A stretch of 64,000 nt of DNA from Euphorbia lathyris (GCF_963576675.1 NC_088916.1:48299001-48363000), one strand, 5' to 3'. Counted from the stretch's first letter, positions 1 to 11,520 are shown. The notes: generated from the letters alone by a model not told the origin. Numbers and translations: made by a program.

Positions 1-357
1 AAGCTCCGGTCGCCCAAGTACCATGCCCGTATGCACGGTATGGTCAGCACGCACTACTGCCTCTAGATGCGGGTAACGTAAGCATACTCGGGACCGAAAT
101 CGAGGTCGTCCCATCCGAAGGATATCTAAAGCATAAAGAGAGTCAAACATGAATGAATAAAAACTCAGAATAATCAAGAAATGCTCACCTGTCCTAAGCT
201 CCGCGTGTCAATCCAAGATAACGCTCGTGCTACCGATGGCCCCACCTCGGTACTCAAATCAAAATCTCTCCATCTCATCATAAGCGAAAGCAGATCCCCA
301 CGCTGACTACTCCCGCGAACGCTCGGGAGAATCCTCCTCTCATAGGCCCAAACCTAC
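1..357. other. Unassigned sequence downstream of the minus-strand PMD gene
   Basis: No gene is supportable here. The minus-strand reading frame of the PMD gene closes at 358 and I could not place a further exon with confidence. The stretch most likely is the 3' part of that gene or of the transposon that carries it. Confidence 0.4.
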
Positions 358-1139
358 TCATAAAAACCTGTGCAGAAAAAGAGTGCCTGGAAAGAATAAA
401 AGGCAAGCTAGTTGTGGAAAACGCACCAGGAGGGTGAAGGTATAGCCGCCGAAGTCCTTGCGCTCACGGCAAGTCAGGTCCAGAAATCGGTACAAATATG
501 CCAGGCCGGCACTGGCCCAATCATAGGCTAACACCGCATCCAAGTCTCGGAAGGCCTGGACGAGACCCGCGTGTATGGTCCCGCTCCGAGTACAGAAGAT
601 CGTCTCGCCAAGAGCATATAGGAGAAAACTACGATCAGCCCTATCCGTATCGTCCGTCTCGCAAAAGTCTCGTCGACTCAACAGCCAAAAGTAGTGATGA
701 ACTTTGAGGGAGTGGATCTAACACCCGTATAGACCCCGAAACCAAGCAGGGCGTCCATCTCGTCAAGGTCGACGTTGGGACGCACCATATCAAAACGAAA
801 AGGGACCGGCACGTCACTACCCCGTAGTCCAGTCAACAAAGAGAAGTCCCTAGGCGAGATGGTCATCTCCCCGAACGGAAGGTGAAACGTATGGGTAGAG
901 TCCACCCACCTCTCGCAAAGGGCTCGTAAGGCCCCCTTGTCGCACATGGTATTGGCGTGTGGCAAAGCCAGGATAAAGGGCTCGAAGCCCAACTCCCGCA
1001 CACGGCCTCTCACCGCCGCCGGAAGCAAAGCAAACCAGGAATGAATGTCCTCGGTGGACCTAGATGTGGTGATGGCCTGAGAGAAGATAGTACGAATAAG
1101 AGTGGGATTTAACTAAGGTCGGTATTAGAGTTTCATTTT

Positions 1140-1445
1140 CATGTACGTCCAAGGGAGATTTAATTTAATGGGTTATTGTCACGAACATTCACGTGAAATT
1201 TAATTTAATTCATTATTCTTTAAGGTTACTAAAGTCATCATTCTTTAAAATTTTATTCTAGCACACATTCGCGTGGGATTCGACTTAATCCTTTATTCTT
1301 TAAGGTTTTATTCTCACAGGCATTCACGTGAAATTTAACTTAATTTATTACTCTTTAAAAATTCTTTTTTTTAAGATCATTATTCTTTAAAGTTTCGTCC
1401 GTAGGATCATTCGCATAGGATTTAACTTAATTCGTTATTTTTTGG
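1140..1445. repeat. Degenerate tandem repeat, 4 modules of about 55-85 bp
   Basis: Four diverged copies of a module beginning with CATTCRCGTGRRATT, followed by AACTTAATTCRTTATTCTTT and AAGGTT, start at about 1189, 1266, 1321 and 1409. They lie in the putative intron of the minus-strand PMD gene. There is no coding potential. Confidence 0.6.
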
Positions 1446-1504
1446 CATTCCACTCTCCCGCGTACTTGCGGGGAAGGTAATCCAATTCAAATTTTTGGGG
1501 AAGG

Positions 1505-1690
1505 TTGTTTAGCACTATTCCCGTTTTTACTATTCACGTGCACTATTCATGTGCACTATTCACATGCACTATTCAACTTTTACTATTCACATTTTTACTA
1601 TTCACGTGCATTATTCACGTTTTTACTATTCACGGGCACTATTCACATGCACTATTCACGTTTTTACTGTTCACGTGTATAAAGTTCACA
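1505..1690. repeat. Minisatellite of ACTATTCACGTG / ACTATTCACGTTTTT units
   Basis: About a dozen 14-16 bp units alternate between ACTATTCACGTGC and ACTATTCACGTTTTT forms. The array lies inside the intron of the PMD gene, between the exon 1 donor (1844) and the exon 2 acceptor (1077). Open frames across it are by-products of the repeat. Confidence 0.85.
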
Positions 1691-2045
1691 TTCTTTCTGA
1701 AAATAATAATGTGTCGTTCACATGCATAAAAATTCGCTTTTTCTAGCTAAAGGGCTCATAAGCATTTTAAATGTTAGCATGCAAATAATGTTCAAACGGG
1801 GTTGCTAAAACCTAAAAGTCTTCGCAAAAAAGAGAGGTACTTACCCGATTTATGTTGGTCCTACTAAGGTGAGAGTTGGGGTTTTGGAAAGGAACAACGC
1901 TCGACAGATTCTCGAAGGCCGCCTTCATACCCTTCGTACCGTCGTATTTACCCGGCGCCATCGCGAAGAACTCAAATGATTGTGAGAGAGAGAGAAAGAG
2001 AATAAGAGAAAGAAGGCGTGGGGTTAAAATGGACCCCCACCACCC

Positions 2046-2052
2046 TTTTATA
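2046..2052 (-). promoter_or_regulatory. TATA box of the minus-strand PMD gene
   Basis: On the minus strand TATAAAA lies 85 bp upstream of the ATG at 1961, in a short GC-flanked context (CCTTATAAAAGGG). The spacing suits a plant core promoter with a 5' leader of about 50-60 nt. It supports the minus-strand gene being a promoter-driven unit of its own. Confidence 0.5.
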
Positions 2053-2061
2053 AGGGTAAAA

Positions 2062-2445
2062 AATGGCATTTTGGTAATAAGAGGAAAAAGTACGATGTGA
2101 CATAAAGGTGAAAAGTAAATAAATAATTACCAAGTGCACAAATCTCCGATGTGCAGTCCGTTTTATCCTGTGTTTTTGCTAAGCAGTGGCCGTGATCAAA
2201 GGAGATGACTCTAGACGACAGTCAAAATTTACAGAATAGTGGCTCCAGTCAAAATACAGACGACAGTCAACGAAAAAATAATTTTCAGCTCGAAAAGGCC
2301 CCGGACGAAAGGGTAAGGTCATTTCTATCAACGATTTCAGTACACGAGACCGTACTCCAGTCAAAATGCAGACGGCGGTAGGTCGAAATTCAAAATCGCC
2401 CAAGTGCGCATGTTTTAGGGTCAACTTAGGGACCTAAACAAGATA
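2062..2445. other. Non-coding stretch between PMD promoter and tandem array
   Basis: No gene. A short direct duplication, CTCCAGTCAAAAT followed by RCAGACG, occurs near 2253 and 2354. The stretch probably belongs to the same gypsy-like unit as the array that follows. Confidence 0.4.
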
Positions 2446-2690
2446 CATACATGCGGTCGATTTAGAGACTAGGGTCGCTAGAAAGAGCTACACACCTACG
2501 GTCGATTTAGACACTAGGGTCGCTAGAAAGAGCTACATACCCGCGGTCGATTTAGAGACTAGGGTCGCTAGAAAGAGCTATTTACCTGCGGTCGATTTAG
2601 ACTAGGGTCGCTAGAAAGAGCTATTTACCTGCAGTCGATTTAGACTAGGGTCGCTAGAAAGAGCTACATACCTGCGGTCGATTTAGAGAC
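2446..2690. repeat. 43-45 bp tandem array, left part
   Basis: Units of 43-45 bp contain AGGGTCGCTAGAAAGAGCTA and GCGGTCGATTTAGA; successive AGGGTCGCTA starts are at about 2471, 2516, 2561, 2604 and 2647. The array is interrupted at 2691 by the Athila-like element and resumes at 9271 in the same register and orientation, so it was one array before the insertion. Confidence 0.9.
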
Positions 2691-4296
2691 TGATAGCTCC
2701 CATTTATATAGGGTTTTTAGGATTAATTTAGTTTGCTTTAATTAGCTTTTAGTTAAGTTTTTATATTAATTTGATAGTTTTTAGTTAAATTTAGTATTTT
2801 CCATTATTTATGGCATTTTCGGGGTTTTCAGGGTTTTTCAGGACTATTTGAGCATTTCCGAGCCAGATCCAAGCCTATTGGAGCATTTCTGGATTATTCA
2901 GGGACCGTCAAAGAACTTTTGGAATTCACCAGGATCATTAGAGCACTTTTCGGAAGCCCTGGGACCTAAACAGATAAAATCCGGAGCAAAATCGCCCCAT
3001 TTAGGACCTGTCTCGTCGAGACAATACTTGTCTCGTCGAGACAGGCCCTCGTCGAGACACTCCTTGTCTCGACGAGACGAGGCGGGGAAAGGCGCACCAA
3101 CGACTTCCCCCTTGCTGGAATGCGTGAATTTGGGCCTGAAGCCCATTAAAACACTTTGTAATAGCCCATTTTGCCCCCGGAGACATTAGGGTTTCTCCCT
3201 AACTCTATAAATAGGGAGCTAATCTTCATTATTCGGGGAGAATCGTCATAATGTAGACTTAAATTTCAGAATAGTTTTTTTTGCTTTTTAGATTAGATTT
3301 CCAGCTTTCTAGGTTAGATTAAATTAAGTGTTTATTTCTTATTGAAGAACAATTGATGGGAGAAGCTCCTCATCTTCTATTTTTGTAATCGGATCAGACA
3401 AAGCGGGTTTTAGATTTCTAACTCTCTCTTATCTTTTACTTTTATATTCAATTGAAGATATTTTTCCATTATTCCTTTACTTCCTATTGCTATGATTAGT
3501 TTGTCTATGAATTGATCCCCATCCAATTTGGGTTGGGGATGAAATTGATTATATGAATATGTATGATTAGGGAACTAGGGCCTTTTGATTGATCAGTTTA
3601 TGCATGCTTAGTGCCTAGAAATTGTTAGGAACAAGATTTATGCTAGAATGAACATTGATAATGATCAACCAGACTGTTTATGTATATAATGTGCTTAATG
3701 CATGTGACCCTGACATTAAATAGGATTATAGATAGATGAAAACCTGACCACAGAATTGTCTATACCGAACTTGTGTAAATCTGACTTCGCTAGAGACCAC
3801 TAGGAATGAGACTTTGTGGCTGGGCTACGGCTTTAGCCTTAGTTGTCAATAAACCTAATGCTTCGCATGACCTAGGGTATATGCCTAATCAAGCCGTCAC
3901 CCGAATGCATGTGAATAGGAAGGACAATACTGATCACATTAGTCTTTCACTTAGGACAATTACTTTCAATCATTGGTAAAACATAAATCTGAACTCCCTG
4001 AACCCATACATAGGATTTAATCAAAGGATTCCTCAGCCTAGGTTGTGCCATCCATGAATTCACCTTCTACCCTGTCAATTGTTCACTTTATTATGTTATC
4101 TTTATTGCTTTCAATTTAATTATTTAGTTATAAAAAACCCAAACATTTATCCAACCCTTTAAACAATTAGATCATTCTAGGTAGATTTACTAGTTGTAAC
4201 AAATAGTCTTTGTGGTTCGATCTCGTGCTTAGCACAATATTACTTGTTGCGATAGGATACACTTGTCCTATTAAATGCTATACTTTACGAGCATCA
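2691..4296 (+). repeat. 5' LTR of the Athila-like element
   Basis: About 1.6 kb, begins TGATAGCTCCCATTTATATA and ends GAGCATCA. It is nearly identical to 6469-8071 and to the reverse complement of 8081-9270. A cluster of GTCTCGTCGAGAC palindromes lies at 3008-3082. A TATA-like CTATAAATAGGG is at about 3203-3214, which fits an LTR promoter. Confidence 0.9.
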
Positions 4297-4297
4297 A

Positions 4298-4440
4298 GTT
4301 TTTGGTGCCGTTGCCGGGGACTATTTTGATTATAATTAGATTAAATTTGCTTGGCACTATTTTATTTATAATTAAATTATATTTCGAAATACCCGACAAC
4401 AACACCATCAAGTTTTTGGCGCCGTTGCCGGGGACTATTT
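4298..4440 (+). other. Primer binding site, present twice
   Basis: GTTTTTGGTGCCGTTGCCGG starts two bases after the LTR end. A second copy with the canonical GGCGCC core follows at 4407-4440, preceded by the same CATCAAG junction. Athila-type elements use this site to pair with a tRNA, commonly quoted as tRNA-Asp. The duplication includes the LTR/PBS junction word. Confidence 0.8.
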
Positions 4441-6450
4441 CGTTTATAATTAGATTAAATTGAATAGGTTGTGATAATTGTTTAGATTTGTGTACAAAAA
4501 AAATATATATATATTTTTCGGGTTTTTCGTGTCGTCTCGTCGAGACACCTGGCTGTCTCGACGAGACACATAAAAAAAATTTATCGTAAAAAAAAATTTC
4601 CGTCTCGTCTCGGCGAGACACTGTTCATCTCGCCGAGACGGACACGGATTTTTTTTTTCGCTTTAAAAAAAAATAAACATTTTTTTTTCTTTTCTTTTGC
4701 TTTCTCTATTCTTATGTTTGTTTCTTTTTTTTCTATTGGCAGAACCTTCTAATCAGAATACTTACCGACGCCGGATTGATTTTCAGGACTGCAGCTTGGA
4801 TTGAAAATTTCGCATCGGAAATTCGGGTTTGGGTTGAAAGCCACCCCTGAGGGAGTTTTTCTATCCTATTTCTTTTCTGCACTTTATGTTTTGCTTTTAT
4901 GTAATGATGGAAGTAAATGCATGTTGTAAGTATGGGGAGGAGATACTAGGATATGATGATTTTTTATTCTGTCATTTGCATGTTTTTAATTTCTTTTAGT
5001 TTTTCTATATTAGGTTGCATGTTTTTGTTTTAATTTTAGGATTTCGTTCTATATGTTTTTGTTTGCTTTTTATTTTAATTCTAGGAATAAAAAGAATCCT
5101 AGGCAGTTGAATTTGATACATTTAGCTATCTCGAAATACAGTTGACAATGCGCTTAAAAATTTGCACATTCAAAATGAAATTGATGCATGCGAAAAATTT
5201 TGAACAACGTTTGAGTCTCCAAAGAGTATTATTTGCCTAAAATTGACATGGAACGGAACGTTAGTTGAGGCTAGGATTGATACAAATAACCCTTCAATTG
5301 TGAGTTAGAGATATAAAGATCAATATTTTAGACTCATGATTAGGAACAATTGATCTCTTAGGTATGGGATTGCATTTATTGTCATTGTACTCATAGGAAT
5401 TGCATCCAATACAGGTTGAATTTTGTGTTTTTATTAAACTTGATATGATTAGGCAACCTAGGTATAGCCCTTTGTGAATTTAGCCTATTCTTTGTTTAGC
5501 CAAAAACCCTTAACAATTCCACTAGATAAGCCCCTTTGAGCCTATATTTCCCCATTTCTTTGATCAACCATGTTACAAACCTTAGCCTTCTTAAATATCA
5601 TTTCTCACCCAAGTTAATTGACTCAATTTAGTTTTGATAAATCCTCAGACACATCTATCCTTCAAATTCCCGCTAGCAATCATTAAAAGGTTGTAATTTT
5701 AATAGAAGAAGCAACCTTTTCCAATTGAATTTCACTCTTTTTCCCCTCTATTAAAAAAACAAAAAAAAAACAAAAACAAAAAATAATAATAGAGGAAAGG
5801 ATAAAAGACGTATTTTAGTTGCTTCCCGATCTTTGAATCACAAAAACAACCTTGGGCTTCAACTTTCTTATACTTAGCGGAAAACGTGTCCCTTTTGGAT
5901 TCTGACTTGCTTGAGGACAATCAAGATTTTAAGTGTGCGGAGGTAGTTTATAGCTCCCTAATGCGAAAAATTTATCCTTTTTGTAAAATTTTTAACTATT
6001 TGAGTCATTTAATTTTTTGCCTAAAAATTCCTTTTTTCCTACCCCAACCCTTAGCCAATGTTACAACCCTTTAAAGACCTATGATTTTGTTTAATTTTAA
6101 TGCATTAATTTTGACCGGATGGATGATGCAAACCCAACGTGACCACTTTGTGCAATTAAATGTAGAGCGTTTACAAAAAAAAAAAAAATTCACCCAAACA
6201 CTTGAGCGTTAGAGTGACCACTTGTGAGCTATCAATTTTAGTCATTTTCTTTCGTTTTCATGAAGTGTTGATCGATAAAACCAAATTAATTAGTTTTGGA
6301 GACTCGTTTGAGGTTCATTATGTTTTTAATTGCAAAATGAGTAGTCTGAACTGTTGTGAATAATAAAGTGTAGTAGATTCTTGTTTTTGTAAGGGAGCTA
6401 TTTGTTGATTTTTCTCTGTTTTGAATTCTGTCTTGCTTGGGACAAGCAAG
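4441..6450 (+). other. Internal region of the Athila-like element, non-coding
   Basis: AT-rich, with no frame longer than about 60 codons that resembles gag or pol. It contains four GTCTCGTCGAGAC-like palindromes at 4530-4645, also found in the LTRs, and a second PPT-like block (GACAATCAAGATTTTAAGTG) near 5916-5935. This is the organisation of a LARD or otherwise coding-less derivative. Confidence 0.65.
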
Positions 6451-6468
6451 ATTCAAGTGTGGGGATGT
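6451..6468 (+). other. Polypurine tract
   Basis: ATTCAAGTGTGGGGATGT directly precedes the LTR start TGATAGC. It follows the GGGACAAGCAAG block typical of Athila 3' ends. Confidence 0.8.
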
Positions 6469-8071
6469 TGATAGCTCCCATTTATATAGGGTTTTTAGGA
6501 TTAATTTAGTTTGTTTTAATTAGCTTTTAGTTAAGTTTTTATATTAATTTGATAGTTTTTAGTTAAATTTAGTATTTTCCATTATTTATGGCATTTTCGG
6601 GGTTTTCAGGGTTTTTCAGGAATATTTGAGCATTTCCGAACCAGACCCAAGCCTATTGGAGCATTTTCGGATTATTCAGGGACCGTCAAAGCACTTTTGG
6701 AATTCACCAGAGACCATTAGAGCACTTTTCGGAAGTCCAGGGACCTAAACAGATAAAAGCCAGAGCAAAATCGCCCCATTTAGGACCTGTCTCACCGAGA
6801 CAATACTTGTCTCATCGAGACAGGCACTCGTCTCGTCGAGACACTCCTTGTCTCGACGAGACGAGGCGGGGAAAGCGCACCAGCGCCTTCCCCCTTGATG
6901 GAATGCGTGGATTTGGGGCCTGAAGCCCATTAAAACACTTTGTAATAGCCCATTTTGCCCGCGGAGACATTAGGGTTTCTCCCTAACTCTATAAATAGGG
7001 ACCTAATCTTCATTATTCGGGGAGAGTCGTCATAATATAGACTTAAATTTCAGAATAGTTCTTTTTGCTTTTTAGATTAGATTTCCAGCTTTCTAGGTGA
7101 GATTAAATTCAGTTTTTATTTCTTATTGAAGAACAATTGATGGGAGAAGCTCCTCATCTTCTATTTTTGTAATCGGATCAGACAAAGCGGGTTTTAGATT
7201 TCTAACTCTCTCTTATCTTTTACTTTGAAGATATTTTTCCATTATTCCTTTACTTCCTATTGCTATGATTAGTTTGTCTATGAATTGATCCCCATCCAAT
7301 TTGGGATGGGGATGAAATTGATTATATGAATATATATGATTAGGGAACTAGGGCCTTTTGATTGATCAGTTTATGCATGCTTAGTGCCTAGAAATTGTTA
7401 GGAACAGGATTTATGCTAGAATGAACATTGATAATGATCAACTAGCCTGTTTATGTATATAATGTGCTTAATCCCTGTGACCCTGACATTAAATAGGATT
7501 ATAGATAGATGAAAACCTGACCACGGAATTGTCTATACCGAACTTGTGTAAATCTGACTTCGCTAGAGACCACTGGGAATGAGGCTTTGTGGCTGGGCTA
7601 CGGCTTTAGCCTTAGTTGTCAATAAACCTAATGCTTTGTATGACCTAAGGTATATGCCTAATCAAGCCGTCACCCGAATGCATGTGAATAGGAAGGACAA
7701 TACTGATCACATTAGTCTTTCACTTAGGACAATTACTTTCAATCATTGGTAAAACATAAATCTGAACTCCCTAAACCTATACATAAGATTTAATCAAAGG
7801 ATTCCTCAGCCTAGGTTGTGCCATCCATGAATTCACCTTCTACCCTGTCAATTGTTCACTTTATTATGTTATCTTTATTTCTTTCAATTTAATTATTTAG
7901 TTATAAAAAACCCAAACATTTATCCAACCCTCTAAACAATTAGATCATTCTAGGTAGATTTACTAGTTGTAACAAATAGTCTTTGTGGTTCGATCTCATG
8001 CTTAGCACAATATTACTTGTTGCGATAGGATACACTTGTCCTATTAAATGCTATATACTTTACGGTCATCA
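6469..8071 (+). repeat. 3' LTR of the Athila-like element
   Basis: Starts TGATAGCTCCC and ends GGTCATCA. It matches the 5' LTR over its whole length with scattered substitutions and a few small indels (for example a 12-18 bp loss near 7225). It is followed by AGTTTTTGGCG, i.e. the beginning of another PBS leader, as if a further element copy had continued here before the rearrangement. Confidence 0.9.
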
Positions 8072-8080
8072 AGTTTTTGG

Positions 8081-9270
8081 CGGCTTGATTAGGCATATAC
8101 CCTAGGTTATGCAAAACATTAGGTTTATTGACAACTAAGGATAAAGCCATAGCCCAGCCACAAAGCCTCATTCCTAGTGGTCTCTAGCGAAGTCAGATTT
8201 ACACAAGTTCGGTATAGACAATTCCGTGGTCAGGTTTTCATCTATCTATAATCCTATTTAATGTCAGGGTCACAGGCATTGAGCACATTATATACATAAA
8301 CAGGCTAGTTGATCATTATCAATGTTCATTCTAGCATAAATCCTGTTCCTAACAATTTCTAGGCACTAAGCATGTATAAACTGATCAATCAAAAGGCCCT
8401 AGTTCCCTAATCATACATATTCATATAATCAATTTCATCCCCATCCCAAATTGGATGGGGATCAATTCATAGACAAACTAATCATAGTAATAGGAAGTAA
8501 AGGAATAATGGAAAAATATCTTCAATTGAATATAAAAGTAAAAGATAAGAGAGAGTTAGAAATCTAAAACCCGCTTTGTCTGATCCGATTACAAAAATAG
8601 AAGATGAGGAGCTTCTCCCATCAATTGTTCTTCAATAAGAAATAAAAACTGAATTTAATCTAACCTAGAAAGCTGGAAATCTAATCTAAAAAGCAAAAAG
8701 AACTATTCTGAAATTTAAGTCTACATTATGACGACTCTCCCCTAATAATGAAGATTAGCTCCCTATTTATAGAGTTAGGGAGAAACCCTAATGTCTCTAG
8801 GGGCAAAATGGGTTATTACAAAGTGTTTTAATGGGCTTCAGGCCCCAAATCCACGCATTCCAGCAAGGGGGAAGGCGCTGGTGCGCCTTTCCCCGCCTCG
8901 TCTCGTCGAGACAAGGAGTGTCTCGACAAGACGAGGGCCTGTCTCGATGAGACAAGTATTGTCTCGACAAGACAGGTCCTAAATGGGGCGATTTTACTCC
9001 GACTTTTATCTGTTTAGGTCCCTGGGCTTCTAAAAAGTACTCTAATGGTCCCTGGTGAATTCCAAAAGTGCTTTGACGGGCCCTGAATAATCCGAAAATG
9101 CTCCAATAGGCTTGGGTCTGGTTCGGAAATGCTCAAATAGTCCTGAAAAACCCTGAAAACCCCGAAAATGCCATAAATAATGGAAAATACTAAACTTAAC
9201 TAAAAACTTAACTCAAAGCTTATTAAAACAAACTAAATTAATCCCCAAAACCCTATATAAATGGGAGCTA
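8081..9270 (-). repeat. Inverted, truncated third LTR
   Basis: Reverse complement of LTR positions equivalent to about 2691-3897; the last 400 bp of the LTR are missing. The junction with the PBS leader shares only CG, which points to microhomology-mediated joining. The outer end lacks the terminal TGA/TCA trinucleotide seen in the other LTRs. Confidence 0.9.
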
Positions 9271-9685
9271 TTAGAGACTAGGGTCGCTAGAAAGAGCTAC
9301 ATATCTGCGGTCGATTTAGAGACTAGGGTCGCTAGAAAGAGCTATTTACCTGCGGTCGATTTAGACTAGGGTCGCTAGAAAGAGCTATATACCTGCGGTC
9401 GATTTAGAGACTGGGGTCACTAGAAAGAGCTACTTACCTGCGGTCCATTTAGACTAGGGTCGCTAGAAAGAGCTACATACCTGCGGTTGATTTAGAGACT
9501 AGGGCCGCTAGAAAGAGCTATTTACCTGCGGTCGATTTAGACTAGGGTCGCTAGAAAGAGCTATTTACCTGCGGTCGATTTAGACTAGGGTTGCTAGAAA
9601 GACCTATATTCCTGCGGTCGATTTAGACTAAGGTCGCTAGAAAGAGCTATATACATGCGGTCGATGTATAGACTAGGGTTGGATG
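9271..9685. repeat. 43-45 bp tandem array, right part
   Basis: Resumes the unit AGGGTCGCTAGAAAGAGCTA with GCGGTCGATTTAGA for about nine more copies, with rare substitutions (for example AGGGCCGCTAG near 9500). It ends at about 9685. Confidence 0.9.
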
Positions 9686-9810
9686 GTCGACTTGAAGACC
9701 AAGAATAAGGAATCACGTGGGGAGATCAACGCTCGCAGCCGATGCAAGGACGAGAGACAAGTTGAAAGCCCACGATTGTTGGGCGTGCGCCCAACCTCGG
9801 GATCCATGCC

Positions 9811-9818
9811 TATAAAAG
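9811..9818 (+). promoter_or_regulatory. TATA box of the LTR-like region
   Basis: CCTATAAAAGGCACGG sits between short inverted words, GGGATCCATGCC and GGCACGGATCCCC, which bracket the TATA box. A start of transcription would fall near 9842. Confidence 0.5.
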
Positions 9819-11159
9819 GCACGGATCCCCATGCATTTGAGAGGGTTCTTTGGGAGCTTCTCTTTCTAAAAAAAATATTTTTAGAGAGAGAAAGTAAATT
9901 TTTGGGGAAAAACATTTTTTTTCCTAAAAATTGAAAATTTCCAAAAGTTAAATATTTTACGAAAAACACCAAAAATATCACAACTCGTGGAATCAACTGA
10001 CTTCGACTGTCAATACCGATCTTGAGGTATTATCTGAGGACTAGACTCGTTTAATTTATTCATTTCGTTTATTTATTTTATTTATAGTTTTGTACATTTA
10101 TTTATTTTATCACATTTATTTATTTTTCCGCATTTATTGAATTTCCGTCTCGTATTAAATAAATGTTTTGGTTTTAAATAAAAACCTTGTTTTAAAGTCC
10201 CAACACGAACCGTGACCCGATGTAAGGGTAGTTCGGGACTAAAACGTTGTAAATATAGAATTTAAAAGTGTTTTTCCTAATTAACGTTTTAAAGTAAAAC
10301 ATCGTTTTGGGAGGCTCCGCTATAGACTATGACCCGATTTGTGCAGTTCGGGGACCAAAATGATAGAATAGAGTAGATCTAAAGCTTTTTAATAAATCTG
10401 GAAAGTTTGGAGACTGTTTCTGATATTCTGTCTTTTCTGTCACTAAAAGTAGTTTAGCGACGGAGTTTCCGTCGGTAAAGCTGCTTAAACCTAAAAAAAT
10501 ATCTTTTTAAACATTTTTCTCATGTTTTTTGACATTTATTCTTATATATGTATATATGATTATGTAATATATTTATTAAAATTGTTTTTGGGGTGTGTAA
10601 CTAATAATTACTTATTAAATATCTATTTTTGTATATTTGGGTATCATTTTCATTAATTTGGTTTTGTAAATCTATATGTATATATGTATATGTTTTCTTT
10701 AAGTTCATTCAAACTATATTCAATGAATATTTGGGAGGTTACTTTTTTAGATATTTATCAGGTAAACAACTTTTTGGGTTAAACGTTTTTTTCTTATTTA
10801 GGAATCTCATTCCTTAATGTTACATGATTTTTAAGATAAAAAGTGTATTATATCTAATATTATTTTCATCATTATTTTCACTTACTAACATATGTTATTT
10901 CCTCTATTTTGTTTTTAATGGGTATTATTACCATTTTTTGTATATATGTATAAATATTTATATTTATTCTCCTTTTTGACTTTTATATGTATATATATTT
11001 CAAATGTATTCTATTGGGTGGGTTTTGGATGTAATTTGTTAATTGTTGTAATTATGTTCAAGTAAGGATTAATTGAGTGGAAAAAAGGGGAAAATAAACC
11101 ACAAAAAGAGATTTCAATTTGGTTATTTAAACTAAAGGTTTCTAGAGGTTCTTAATATA

Positions 11160-11520
11160 AATAAAAGGTTTTCAGTTCTTTATCGTTTTCAAACGGCTTC
11201 CTAAAACATCACGTTTTGAAACCTTAATCCGTTCCAACGACGGGTTAAGCGAGCCTTGTAATTAAAATCGTTTTTTCTTGTAAATAATAGAATTTTGAAT
11301 CGTTTTCCCATCTAAACGGTTTTGTATAAAAATAAATGGACTTGTATGCTTAATCATGTTTTTGGTTAAAACTTCTTATTTCACGTTTTCAAACACTCGA
11401 ACCGTTCCTACGGCGATTCGAGTGAAAAACATGCAAATTAACGGGGTTTTGAAATGTGTCTAAATCGTTCCAACGACGATTAAGGTACGAACCATGTAAA
11501 TAAACCTTCTTTCGGGGAGT
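11160..11520. repeat. Three diverged modules with CGTTCCAACGACG core
   Basis: Modules near 11205-11270, 11385-11440 and 11445-11505 share an order of words: TTTTGAAAC or TTTTCAAAC, a core CCGTTCCAACGACGGGTTAA (variants CCGTTCCTACGGCGATTC and TCGTTCCAACGACGATTA), then a Y-A-TGTAAAT-type tail. This modular structure recalls U3/R segments of large gypsy LTRs. Confidence 0.5.

Larger units (their letters stand above)
358..1961 (-). pseudogene. Plant mobile domain (PMD/MAIN-like) gene, two or more exons, frameshifted
   Basis: Minus-strand gene. Exon 1 runs 1961 to 1845 (ATG, 39 codons, starting MAPGKYDG) and ends at a consensus GTAAGT donor (1844-1839). Exon 2 begins at 1076 after a CTCAG acceptor and keeps phase. 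Exon 2 has the PMD hallmarks: THTFHLPFGEMTISPRDFSLL followed by GLRG around 820-900, then, after a one-base frameshift near 685-705, SFLLYALGETIF and DLDAVLAYDWASAGLAYLYR (478-640). PMD proteins are plant nuclear proteins of the MAIN/MAIL1 type and the domain is frequently carried by gypsy and MULE transposons; here transposon cargo is the better reading, because the surroundings are all repeats. The frame ends at 358 with FLHRFL; a GTGCGT donor at 426-421 may mark another intron. The 768 bp intron holds two repeat arrays. The frameshift argues for a non-functional copy. Alternative: a decayed host PMD gene. Confidence 0.7.
2691..9270 (+). mobile_element. Non-autonomous Athila-like LTR retrotransposon with an extra inverted LTR
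   Basis: The element interrupts the 43-45 bp array. Order: LTR (2691-4296), internal region without coding capacity (4297-6468), second LTR (6469-8071), a few bases of PBS leader, then an inverted LTR fragment (8081-9270) ending in GGGAGCTA, the reverse complement of the LTR start. The PBS (TTTTTGGTGCCGTTGCCGGG) and the PPT (TTCAAGTGTGGGGATG) are those of the Athila lineage of Ty3/gypsy. The gag, pol and env-like genes are all missing, so it must have been mobilised in trans. TTAGAGAC abuts both outer ends, but the array itself contains this word, so a true target duplication cannot be separated from array sequence. Confidence 0.85.

Noticed and set aside
1505..1746. Two overlapping frames encoding repeated threonine/isoleucine/histidine peptides
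   Set aside because: Produced by the ACTATTCACGTG minisatellite in two frames; no gene support.
9271..9278. TTAGAGAC as proof of an 8 bp target duplication
   Set aside because: The word is part of the tandem array that flanks the element on both sides, so it cannot discriminate duplication from array sequence.
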